Of a stretch of 5,156 bases of DNA, positions 1-5,146 are shown in pieces (within the stretch, counting starts at the first letter, position 1; each line of letters opens with the position of its first letter). Below the pieces are notes generated by a model. That model saw only the letters and a program-made list of their open reading frames with translations. It had not been told where the DNA came from and did no database searches. This DNA comes from Chloroflexota bacterium. GTDB lineage: Bacteria; Chloroflexota; Dehalococcoidia; SM23-28-2; RBG-16-64-32. Position numbers and translations under genes: made by a program. The stretch spans positions 1 to 5,156 of the forward strand of contig JADFRV010000161.1 of NCBI GenBank assembly GCA_022561095.1, in the 5' to 3' direction.

Positions 1-389
1 TTCAGGCGCACTTCGACTGACTTGGAATCGATGAAGCTGGCCTCGCCCATCACGAGGTCCAGCCCTTCGGTCTGTTCGATCATGCCCGCGGGGAACGCGC
101 TGACCAAGCTAACGAGATCGCGCTTGCGCTGCCGCACCGCGGCCAAGTCGACCGTCACCGGGCCGGTGTGGACGCCGTACTCCGCCGCTCGCCGGGCGAA
201 CTGCGCCACGCGGGCGCTGGCGATCATGGTCTTGGTTGGTGTGCAACCCACGTTAACGCAGACTCCACCCAAGTACTCTCGTTCAATCAACGCGGTCCGC
301 CAGCCGGCTTGGACTAGGGCGGGGCTCAAGAACACGGCGGATTTGCTGGCGCCGATGACGATCGCGTCATACTCTTCACGGGTGGCCAT
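1..389 (-). CDS. FAD-dependent NAD(P)-disulfide oxidoreductase, mercuric reductase-like, N-terminal part (3' end outside window)
   Basis: Partial gene: 129 residues of an expected ~450-480 are visible before the left edge. The product begins MATREEYDAIVIGASKSA. It shows the first half of the FAD Rossmann fold (beta strand YDAIVIG, residues 7-13), the second strand RTALIERE (31-38), and the redox-active disulfide block GGVCVNVGCTPTKT (41-54), with C44 and C49 forming the CxxxxC pair that cycles between disulfide and dithiol beside the flavin. The CVNVGCTPTK form and the following ASARVAQFARRAAEYGV stretch resemble MerA-like or dihydrolipoamide dehydrogenase-like proteins of unknown substrate. 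There is no N-terminal heavy-metal-binding (HMA) domain. The start ATG at 387-389 has AAAGGAG 8 bases upstream (complement of 398-404). Oddity: the normally GxGxxG/A dinucleotide motif reads G13-A-S-K-S-A18, with the second glycine replaced by serine. The gene lies 48 bases downstream of the CDF transporter gene on the same strand, probably in the same operon, suggesting a metal or redox role. The true substrate cannot be told, since the NAD-binding and C-terminal dimer domains are off the window. Confidence 0.87.
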   Translation of the reverse strand, partial: MATREEYDAIVIGASKSAVFLSPALVQAGWRTALIEREYLGGVCVNVGCTPTKTMIASARVAQFARRAAEYGVHTGPVTVDLAAVRQRKRDLVSLVSAFPAGMIEQTEGLDLVMGEASFIDSKSVEVRL

Positions 390-437
390 AGCTCTGACTC
401 CTTTCGGGCGATCTCACGAGCGGCTGGTCTTCTTATC

Positions 438-1373
438 TCAGGGGCTGAACTTCTCGTGCCGCAGGAACTCGATCTGCTCGGCTCCTTCCTCTCCCTCCTG
501 CGACGATTCGATCTGCACTATCGAGAAGTAGAAGCCGTATTTCTCCTTCAGCAGCCGCGTGATCAGGTCGAGCAGATCAGGGTCGGCCTCGCCACTCTGC
601 AGCACGTGGGCCGCGAAAATACTCCGGCCGGAGGCGAGGCTCCAGGCGTGCATGTGATGGGCAGAGACGACGCCCGGAAGCTGGTCGATGTCGCGCTTGA
701 TGGCGAGCATATCCGTGCCTCGCGGCACCGCCTCAAAGAAGATGTCGATCGACTCCTTGATGATGCCGAATGACGCCCACAGCAGGAAGAGGCCGAAGGC
801 GATGCCGAGGATCGGGTCGATCTCCAGGAAGCCGGTGAAGCGGATGACCAGCGCCGCGACGACGATGATGAGGCTGCCCACGAACGTCTGCACGACGTGC
901 CAGTAGGCGCCCTTCAGGTTCAGGTTCTCCTTCTGCCCTTGGAACAGCAGCGAGAGCGCGATGACCTCGGTCACGAGGCCCCCCGCGGCGACGAGCAGCA
1001 TCGGCGTCGTCGCCAAGTCTTTCGGGTCGTCGAGCCGCAAAGCACCAAACACGATCACGATCAGGGCCATCCCGAGCAGGAAGAAGCCGTTTACGAAGGC
1101 GCCGAAGATCTCGGCGCGGATGAAGCCGAAGGTCCGCTGCGGGGTCGGAGGGCGGAGGGCGTACAAGCCGGCGACGATGGCGACGCCGACGCCCGCGACG
1201 GCGGAGAAGGTGTGGAAGGCGTCCGACAACACCGCCACGGAGCCGATGAGCAGTCCCGCGACCAGCTCCACGACGAAGTAGACGCCGGTGAGGATCGCGG
1301 AGATGACAAGCGCGCGCTGATTTCGGCCCTGCCCCGGCATCGGCGCCATCTTGGACATGTCGTGAGCAGCCAT
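438..1373 (-). CDS. CDF (cation diffusion facilitator) family transporter with altered membrane metal site
   Basis: 311-residue inner-membrane protein, normal length for CDF exporters (ZitB/CzcD type), which move Zn2+ or other divalent cations out of the cytoplasm in exchange for protons. Six membrane segments are evident at about residues 20-43, 46-72, 88-112, 123-144, 156-178 and 184-205, followed by a cytoplasmic ferredoxin-like domain (about 206-290). Family landmarks present: E36 in TM1, D51 and H54 in TM2, RAE and N95-G in TM3, GQKENLNLKGAYWHV before TM5 with H159, D186-P in TM6, VPRGTD (216-221), and LPGVVSAHHMHAWSLASG (232-249) with its usual histidines. Oddity: the TM2 HxxxD motif reads H54-T-F-S-A58 and the TM5 HxxxD motif reads H159-V-V-Q-T163, so both metal-ligand aspartates are missing. 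There is no His-rich loop. Start: ATG at 1371-1373 has GGGAGG 9 bases upstream (complement of 1383-1388). The flavoprotein gene follows after 48 bases. The family call is firm; the metal, and whether it transports at all, is uncertain. Confidence 0.93.
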   Translation of the reverse strand: MAAHDMSKMAPMPGQGRNQRALVISAILTGVYFVVELVAGLLIGSVAVLSDAFHTFSAVAGVGVAIVAGLYALRPPTPQRTFGFIRAEIFGAFVNGFFLLGMALIVIVFGALRLDDPKDLATTPMLLVAAGGLVTEVIALSLLFQGQKENLNLKGAYWHVVQTFVGSLIIVVAALVIRFTGFLEIDPILGIAFGLFLLWASFGIIKESIDIFFEAVPRGTDMLAIKRDIDQLPGVVSAHHMHAWSLASGRSIFAAHVLQSGEADPDLLDLITRLLKEKYGFYFSIVQIESSQEGEEGAEQIEFLRHEKFSP

Positions 1374-1417
1374 GTGGCGGAACCTCCCTTAATGCCCAAT
1401 GACGCGGTACGGATACT

Positions 1418-1571
1418 CGTACGCTCCCAGAGGTTTGGCTGCAACCGGTACTGCGGAGTGATGTCGCGCTACAAGAAACGTACGGTGGCCTGGGCGTGGT
1501 GCCCAAAGCTACACCGAGAATGCAAGAATGTCAAATTGGCCGGTCGAACTCAGCCTTGCACCTAACGTACG
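1418..1571. repeat. Three CGTACG palindromes in the divergent intergenic region
   Basis: The self-complementary hexamer CGTACG occurs at 1418-1423, 1479-1484 and 1566-1571. The last two share the longer direct repeat AACGTACG (1477-1484 and 1564-1571). Only two other copies exist in the window: inside the lipoprotein gene (4546-4551) and next to the promoter at the right edge (5106-5111). Clustering in a divergent promoter region is compatible with operator half-sites, but a hexamer is short and chance cannot be excluded. Confidence 0.4.
1506..1534 (-). promoter_or_regulatory. Candidate sigma70-type promoter for the CDF/flavoprotein operon
   Basis: Read on the minus strand, a perfect TTGACA -35 box (complement of 1529-1534) is followed after 17 bases by TAGCTT (complement of 1506-1511), a weak -10 box with 3 of 6 consensus bases. 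Transcription would start near 1499, leaving a leader of about 125 bases before the CDF start codon. The spacing and -35 box are convincing, the -10 box is not. Confidence 0.4.
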
Positions 1572-1585
1572 CGTCATGGTATCGT
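1556..1585 (+). promoter_or_regulatory. Candidate promoter for the acyl-CoA dehydrogenase pair, giving a near-leaderless mRNA
   Basis: TTGCAC at 1556-1561 is followed after 18 bases by TATCGT at 1580-1585, preceded by TG at 1577-1578 as in an extended -10 element. The start of transcription would fall about 1591-1593, only a few bases before the ATG at 1596. That would explain why no Shine-Dalgarno is visible before this gene. Both hexamers are imperfect, so this is only a candidate. One CGTACG motif (1566-1571) lies in the spacer. Confidence 0.33.
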
Positions 1586-1595
1586 GACGGCGCTC

Positions 1596-2780
1596 ATGGA
1601 CTTCCGTCTTTCGCCCGAGGAGGAGGCCTTCCGCCAGGAGGTGCGCGACTGGCTGAAGGAGAACCTGCCCAAGGACTGGAGCGGCGACCGCTTCACCCGC
1701 GACCGCGACCCGGAGACGTGGAACATCTATCGCGAGTTCGCCGGGAAGCTGGCGGCGAAGAAGTGGGTGGCGCCCGCCTGGCCGGTGGAGTACGGCGGGC
1801 TGGGGCTGAGCGTGATCCAGCAGCTTATCTTCAACGAGGAGATGGCGACCCAGCAGGCGCCGCTGGGCTACAGCATAATAGGCGTCGGCTGGGCCGGCCC
1901 CACGATCATCGTCTACGGGACGGAGGAGCAGAAGCAGAAGCACCTGGGCGCGATCACGAACGCGGAGACGATGTGGTGCCAGGGGTTCAGCGAGCCCAAC
2001 GCCGGTTCGGACCTGGCCTCGCTGCAGACACGGGCGGTGCGTGACGGCGATGACTACGTGATCAACGGCGAGAAGGTATGGACCTCCGGTGCGCATCTCG
2101 CCGACTGGTGCATCCTGCTGGCGCGCACGGACCCTGAGGCGACCAAGCATAAGGGGATTTCCTACTTCCTGCTGGATATGAAGACGCCGGGCGTCACCGT
2201 GCGGCCGCTGATCGATATGATGGACAACCACGCCTTCAATGAGATGTTCTTCGATAACGTGCGTGTGCCCAAGGACTGCCTGCTGGGGGAGGAGAACCGG
2301 GGCTGGTATATGGCGGCGACGACGCTGGACTTCGAGCGGTCGTCCATCGGCGGGGCGGTAGGGGGTCGGCGGATGGTGGAGGAGCTGGTGGCCTACGCCC
2401 GCGATACGAAGCGCAACGGTAAACGGCTTTCGGAGGAGGTAACGGTGCGGGTGCGTCTGGCGGACGCGGCGCTGGAGGTGGAGATCGGGAGGATGCTGTC
2501 ATACCGCGTCGCCTCGATGCAGCAGCGGGGGCTGGTGCCGAACTACGAGTCGTCCATCGCTAAGCTGTTCAATACGGACATGCAGTTCCGGCTGGCGAAG
2601 GCGGGGCTGGAGATCATGGGGCTGTACGGGCAGCTGGAGCCGCAGTCCAAGTACGCGCCGCTGCGCGGCAAGTTCGAGCGCCAGTATCTGTGGCAGACAG
2701 GGATGATCGTGGGCGGCGGCACGCCGGAGATCCAGCGCAACATCATCGCCATGCGGGGGCTGGGGCTGCCGCGGCAATGA
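1596..2780 (+). CDS. Acyl-CoA dehydrogenase, probable catalytic subunit of a two-subunit enzyme
   Basis: 394-residue flavoprotein of the acyl-CoA dehydrogenase family, which oxidises an acyl-CoA to its 2,3-enoyl-CoA and passes electrons to electron-transfer flavoprotein. The N-terminal helical domain starts MDFRLSPEEEAFRQEVRDWL. The middle beta domain carries QGFSEPNAGSDLASLQT (129-145), the FAD- and substrate-binding signature, and INGEKVWTSGAH (156-167). The C-terminal helical domain ends GGGTPEIQRNIIAMRGLGLP. The YEGT site that holds the base in medium-chain enzymes reads G373-G-G-T376, so the base is not there. E247 in LDFERSS sits where isovaleryl- and long-chain-type enzymes carry theirs, and is the likely catalytic base. 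This resembles the larger subunits of mycobacterial FadE26/27- and FadE28/29-type heteromers. Start: ATG 1596 matches the family N-terminus. An in-frame GTG at 1584 is the only alternative, because a stop lies at 1563. No Shine-Dalgarno precedes either. Substrate unknown: fatty, branched or sterol side-chain acyl-CoAs are all possible. Confidence 0.93.
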   Translation: MDFRLSPEEEAFRQEVRDWLKENLPKDWSGDRFTRDRDPETWNIYREFAGKLAAKKWVAPAWPVEYGGLGLSVIQQLIFNEEMATQQAPLGYSIIGVGWAGPTIIVYGTEEQKQKHLGAITNAETMWCQGFSEPNAGSDLASLQTRAVRDGDDYVINGEKVWTSGAHLADWCILLARTDPEATKHKGISYFLLDMKTPGVTVRPLIDMMDNHAFNEMFFDNVRVPKDCLLGEENRGWYMAATTLDFERSSIGGAVGGRRMVEELVAYARDTKRNGKRLSEEVTVRVRLADAALEVEIGRMLSYRVASMQQRGLVPNYESSIAKLFNTDMQFRLAKAGLEIMGLYGQLEPQSKYAPLRGKFERQYLWQTGMIVGGGTPEIQRNIIAMRGLGLPRQ

Positions 2781-2825
2781 GGTATTTTGAAAGAGGCGAC
2801 AGACAACGGGAAAACGGTTGACGCA

Positions 2826-2848
2826 GGCGGGTAGCGGAGGCTGCCGCC
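2826..2848 (+). other. RNA hairpin in the gap between the two acyl-CoA dehydrogenase genes
   Basis: Arms 2826-2835 and 2840-2848 can form a nine-pair stem with one bulged G and one G-U pair around a four-base loop, GGAG. No T run follows, so it is not a typical terminator. It could stabilise or mark a processing point in a message covering both genes, or be chance in GC-rich DNA. Confidence 0.3.
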
Positions 2849-2882
2849 AGAGACAGCGAGATCAGAAGGAGGGACCGCCCCC

Positions 2883-4019
2883 ATGGACCTAGGCCTTGAC
2901 GAACAGCAAGAGCTGCTGAAGAACTTCGCGCGCGACTTTCTGGAGAAGGAGTGCCCAGAGTCGGTCGTGCGCGAGATGGAGGAGGATGAGAAGGGGTACT
3001 CGCCGGACCTGTGGCGCAAGATGGCGGAGCAGGGCTGGATGGGCCTCATCATCCCGGAGGAGCACGGCGGCACGGGCATGAACCTGTGCGAGCTAGTGGT
3101 GCTGCTGGAGGAGATCGGTCGCGCGCTGGTGCCGGGCCCGTACATCTCAACCGTCGTGCTTGGGGCCGTCCCGATCATGGAGGCCGGCAACGATGAGCAG
3201 AAGCAGCAGCTTCTGCCCAAGATCGCCGCTGGCGAGACGATCATGACGATGGCGCTCACGGAGCCCTCGGCCAAGTGGGACGCGGATGGGGTGGAGCTGG
3301 AGGCGAAGAAGCAGGGCAACGACTACGTCCTCAACGGCGTCAAGCTGTTTGTGCCGGACGCCCACGTCAGCGACCAGATGGTTGTCGTCGCCCGCACCTC
3401 GAAGGGGAAGACGCCGGAGGACGGCATCACGGTGTTGCTGGTCGACTCCAAGTCGCCGGGCATCAGCTTCGAGCTGCTGAGGACGATCGCGGCCGACAAG
3501 CAGTGCGAGGTGACGTTCGAGAACGTGAAGGTGCCGGCGGCGAACGTAATCGGCGAGGTGGACAAGGGGTGGCCGATCGTCGAAAAGACGAAGAAGATGG
3601 CGACTGTGGCCGCCTGCGCCTATCTGGTGGGCCTATCGCAGATGGACTTCGACGTTACGTTGAACTACGCCAAGGAGCGCGTGCAGTTCGGGCGGCCCAT
3701 CGGCTCCTTCCAGGCGATCCAGCACAAGCTGGCCGATGTGGTCATCGACGTAGACGGCTCGCGCTTCATCACGTACAAGGCCGCCTGGTCGCTTCAGGAA
3801 GGGGAGCCGGACGCCGACATGATGATCTCCATGGCGAAGGCGTGGACATCCGACGCCTCGCGGCGGGTGGTCGCCCACGGGCAGCAGATCCACGGCGGTA
3901 TCGGTTTCACCAAGGAGTACAAGATACAGCTCTACTTCCGGCGTCAGAAGTGGATGGAGCTGATGTGGGGGGACGCCGACTACCACCGGGAGATTGTGGC
4001 TCAGAAGCTGGAAGTGTAG
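2883..4019 (+). CDS. Acyl-CoA dehydrogenase family protein, probable non-catalytic partner subunit
   Basis: 378-residue acyl-CoA dehydrogenase fold: N-terminal helices from MDLGLDEQQELLKNFARDFL, the GLIIPEEHGGTGMN turn (54-67), a middle beta domain with MALTEPSAKWDADG (123-136), and a C-terminal domain with ERVQFGRPIGSFQAIQHKLA (265-284), QIHGGIGFTKEY (335-346) and WGDADYHREI (362-371). The last stretch aligns with the catalytic YEGT region of medium-chain enzymes, where the glutamate position is G363. The alternative base position in the helix near 238-245 (KMATVAAC) also has no glutamate. I infer a partner subunit that contributes FAD contacts and structure to an alpha-beta complex with the gene upstream, as in the mycobacterial FadE26/27 and FadE28/29 heteromers. 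The usual SEPxAGSD motif is reduced to TEPSAKWD. ATG 2883 has AAGGAGGG upstream (2866-2873; about 10 bases from its core). The 102-base gap from the first gene contains a small hairpin but no obvious terminator, so co-transcription is likely. Family certain; partner role inferred. Confidence 0.92.
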   Translation: MDLGLDEQQELLKNFARDFLEKECPESVVREMEEDEKGYSPDLWRKMAEQGWMGLIIPEEHGGTGMNLCELVVLLEEIGRALVPGPYISTVVLGAVPIMEAGNDEQKQQLLPKIAAGETIMTMALTEPSAKWDADGVELEAKKQGNDYVLNGVKLFVPDAHVSDQMVVVARTSKGKTPEDGITVLLVDSKSPGISFELLRTIAADKQCEVTFENVKVPAANVIGEVDKGWPIVEKTKKMATVAACAYLVGLSQMDFDVTLNYAKERVQFGRPIGSFQAIQHKLADVVIDVDGSRFITYKAAWSLQEGEPDADMMISMAKAWTSDASRRVVAHGQQIHGGIGFTKEYKIQLYFRRQKWMELMWGDADYHREIVAQKLEV

Positions 4020-4033
4020 GGGAAGAGCCGATA

Positions 4034-4053
4034 CCCCAGCCTAAAGGCTGGGG
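4034..4053 (+). repeat. Perfect 8-bp hairpin with TAAA loop, REP-like or terminator-like
   Basis: CCCCAGCC (4034-4041) and GGCTGGGG (4046-4053) are perfect inverted repeats around TAAA, starting 15 bases after the stop codon of the second acyl-CoA dehydrogenase. No T run follows (next bases CATACCG), so it is a poor intrinsic terminator on its own. Stem-loops of this style are often dispersed in intergenic regions or found at the ends of IS200/IS605 elements. No transposase gene is near, so which of these applies is unknown. Confidence 0.55.
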
Positions 4054-4069
4054 CATACCGAAATCAGGG

Positions 4070-4105
4070 GCCGCCCCGACGATAGAGTCGGGGCGGCTTG
4101 GCTTT
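4070..4105 (+). terminator. Probable intrinsic terminator of the acyl-CoA dehydrogenase operon
   Basis: GCCGCCCCGAC (4070-4080) and GTCGGGGCGGC (4087-4097) form a perfect 11-bp stem around a six-base loop, GATAGA. It is followed by TTGGCTTT (4098-4105), a loosely T-rich tail. Its place after the last gene of the pair and before a separately regulated lipoprotein gene fits a terminator. The broken T run lowers certainty. The remainder of the gap (4106-4229) shows no gene and no convincing promoter boxes apart from the next gene's ribosome binding site. Confidence 0.55.
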
Positions 4106-4229
4106 ACGTGCGGTTCTCGCGCCGGCCCTGACCGAAGCTTAACCGCCGCGACCTCCCTCCCCCTGTAACAAGCTCGGCCCGCCTTTCATCCTACCAAGTG
4201 CAAATACGCTCGAAAGCAGAGGTAACGAT

Positions 4230-5093
4230 ATGCGCATCTTCACTCGTGTCCTGCCGCTGGCGCTGGCGGCGACGCTGTTTGTCCTGGCCTCAGCCTGCAG
4301 CAGCGGCGGCACCACCAAGACTACGTCGGACCAGGCAGACGGTCAGTCCTCTGATCTGGTATCGATGGACCCGCTGGATGTCCTCTCAGCCTCGGCGGAG
4401 AGCTTCCAGGATGAAGTGCAGTCGCTCGAGGTTGACCTGCAGTTCAGCATCAACGCCGGCGGTCTGGACATAGGCACCAGCGCGGAGATGGCGTTCCAGG
4501 CGCCGGACCAGATGTATCTGACGATGGACGTAAGCGGGCTTGGGTCGTACGAGATGCTAATGCTGGGCACGGATATCTACATGAACGTGCCACCTATGGG
4601 CTGGATCGTCTTCTCTCTGGATGACCTTGGTCTGGAGGAGATTGGGCTGGACGCTGAGACGCTCCAGGACACCTTTAGCGATCACAGTCTTTTGGACTAT
4701 GGGGCGCTGATCCAGAGCTTGAGTGGGGAGGTAGAGGACCTGGGCGATGAGACGATAGACGGGGGGACCTACCGCCACTATCGCGGTACTGTGGAGTTCG
4801 CCGACCTCAGCGCCGCCTTCAACGACGCCGTCGGCGCCAGCGAGGACCTGAACCTGGATGACGTCAGCGGTCCTCTGACGTTCGACGTGTGGGTGGACCC
4901 GGACAGCTATCTGCCCTACAAGCTGACGGCGAGCGGTGAGTTCGCCTTTGGGGCCGACGCCATGGTGTTCGACGCTACGATGCTGTTCACGAGCTACAAC
5001 GAGCCGGTGGAGATACCGGACGCGCCTCAGGACGCCGTGTCCATGGGCGAGCTGTTCAGCGGCCTGTTTGAGGGCCTGGAGGGGTTCGAATAA
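4230..5093 (+). CDS. Exported, very acidic lipoprotein, LppX/LprG-like
   Basis: 287 residues with a lipoprotein signal peptide: basic n-region (R2, R6), hydrophobic core about residues 7-20 and lipobox A20-S-A-C23. C23 is the only cysteine and would be lipidated, anchoring the protein on the outer face of the cytoplasmic membrane. A Ser/Gly/Thr-rich linker follows (24-45). The body alternates short beta-type stretches (LEVDLQFSIN, QMYLTMDVSG, GTDIYMNVPP, RHYRGTVEF, GPLTFDVWVDPDSYLPYKLTASGEF, FDATMLFTSYNEP) with acidic helices, the pattern of LolA/LppX/LprG-type half-barrels that hold a lipid. The DVWVDPD...LPYKL stretch is especially typical of such proteins. The assignment rests on this pattern, not a diagnostic motif. 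The mature chain has only two lysines and two arginines (K30, R182, R185, K231) against dozens of Asp and Glu. It ends in an amphipathic stretch, GELFSGLFEGLEGFE. ATG 4230 has AGAGGT (4218-4223) 6 bases upstream. The upstream terminator suggests its own transcription unit. Confidence 0.85.
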   Translation: MRIFTRVLPLALAATLFVLASACSSGGTTKTTSDQADGQSSDLVSMDPLDVLSASAESFQDEVQSLEVDLQFSINAGGLDIGTSAEMAFQAPDQMYLTMDVSGLGSYEMLMLGTDIYMNVPPMGWIVFSLDDLGLEEIGLDAETLQDTFSDHSLLDYGALIQSLSGEVEDLGDETIDGGTYRHYRGTVEFADLSAAFNDAVGASEDLNLDDVSGPLTFDVWVDPDSYLPYKLTASGEFAFGADAMVFDATMLFTSYNEPVEIPDAPQDAVSMGELFSGLFEGLEGFE

Positions 5094-5107
5094 GCTAACG
5101 AACCACG

Positions 5108-5142
5108 TACGGGCGCCTTGACAGGGATATCAGGCGCTCGTA
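5108..5142. repeat. Inverted repeat overlapping the right-edge promoter (operator or terminator stem)
   Basis: Arms TACGGGCGCCT (5108-5118) and AGGCGCTCGTA (5132-5142) match as an inverted repeat at 10 of 11 positions, and the remaining pair is G-U in RNA. The 13-base loop contains most of the -35 box, and the right arm ends with the first two bases of the -10 box. It lies 15 bases after the lipoprotein stop codon. It could be an operator over the outgoing promoter, the lipoprotein terminator stem (followed by TATT), or both. Confidence 0.6.
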
Positions 5143-5146
5143 TATT
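5118..5146 (+). promoter_or_regulatory. Near-consensus sigma70 promoter reading out of the right edge
   Basis: TTGACA (5118-5123, perfect -35) is followed after exactly 17 bases by TATATT (5141-5146, 5 of 6 to TATAAT). Transcription would start at about 5153, so the transcript lies almost wholly outside the window. This is the best promoter match here and suggests a well-expressed gene, or a stable RNA, just downstream. The 17-base spacer contains the right arm of the inverted repeat, which suggests regulation. Confidence 0.65.

Noticed and set aside
22..531. Plus-strand open frame of 169 codons
   Set aside because: It is antisense to the flavoprotein and the 3' end of the CDF gene, both of which match known families with good ribosome binding sites. 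Its own translation resembles nothing.
1..1373. Mercury-resistance (mer) operon
   Set aside because: The flavoprotein resembles MerA only in general fold and redox site. No HMA domain, merR, merT, merP or merB is present, and the partner is a CDF transporter.
733..1506. Minus-strand open frame of 257 codons overlapping the CDF gene
   Set aside because: Arg/Pro-rich translation typical of an off-frame reading of GC-rich DNA; the CDF frame on the same strand is clearly the real one.
1576..1587. Three-codon mini-ORF (ATG GTA TCG TGA) just before the first dehydrogenase, overlapping the GTG at 1584
   Set aside because: No ribosome binding site, and the predicted transcript start lies downstream of it; most likely chance.
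1584..1595. GTG at 1584 as the start of the first acyl-CoA dehydrogenase
   Set aside because: The family N-terminus matches MDFRLSPEEE from ATG 1596, the four extra codons have no support, and there is no Shine-Dalgarno for the GTG.
2543..3319. Minus-strand open frame of 258 codons bridging the two dehydrogenase genes
   Set aside because: Antisense shadow: serine/proline-rich, no recognisable domain, and it crosses two well-supported genes.
3275..4168. Plus-strand open frame of 297 codons inside and past the second dehydrogenase
   Set aside because: Out-of-frame Gly/Arg/Ala-rich translation of a confirmed gene; it runs through the terminator hairpins.
4020..4229. IS200/IS605 remnant suggested by the CCCCAGCC-TAAA-GGCTGGGG stem
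   Set aside because: No transposase fragment, target duplication or second end is visible; kept only as a possibility for the hairpin.
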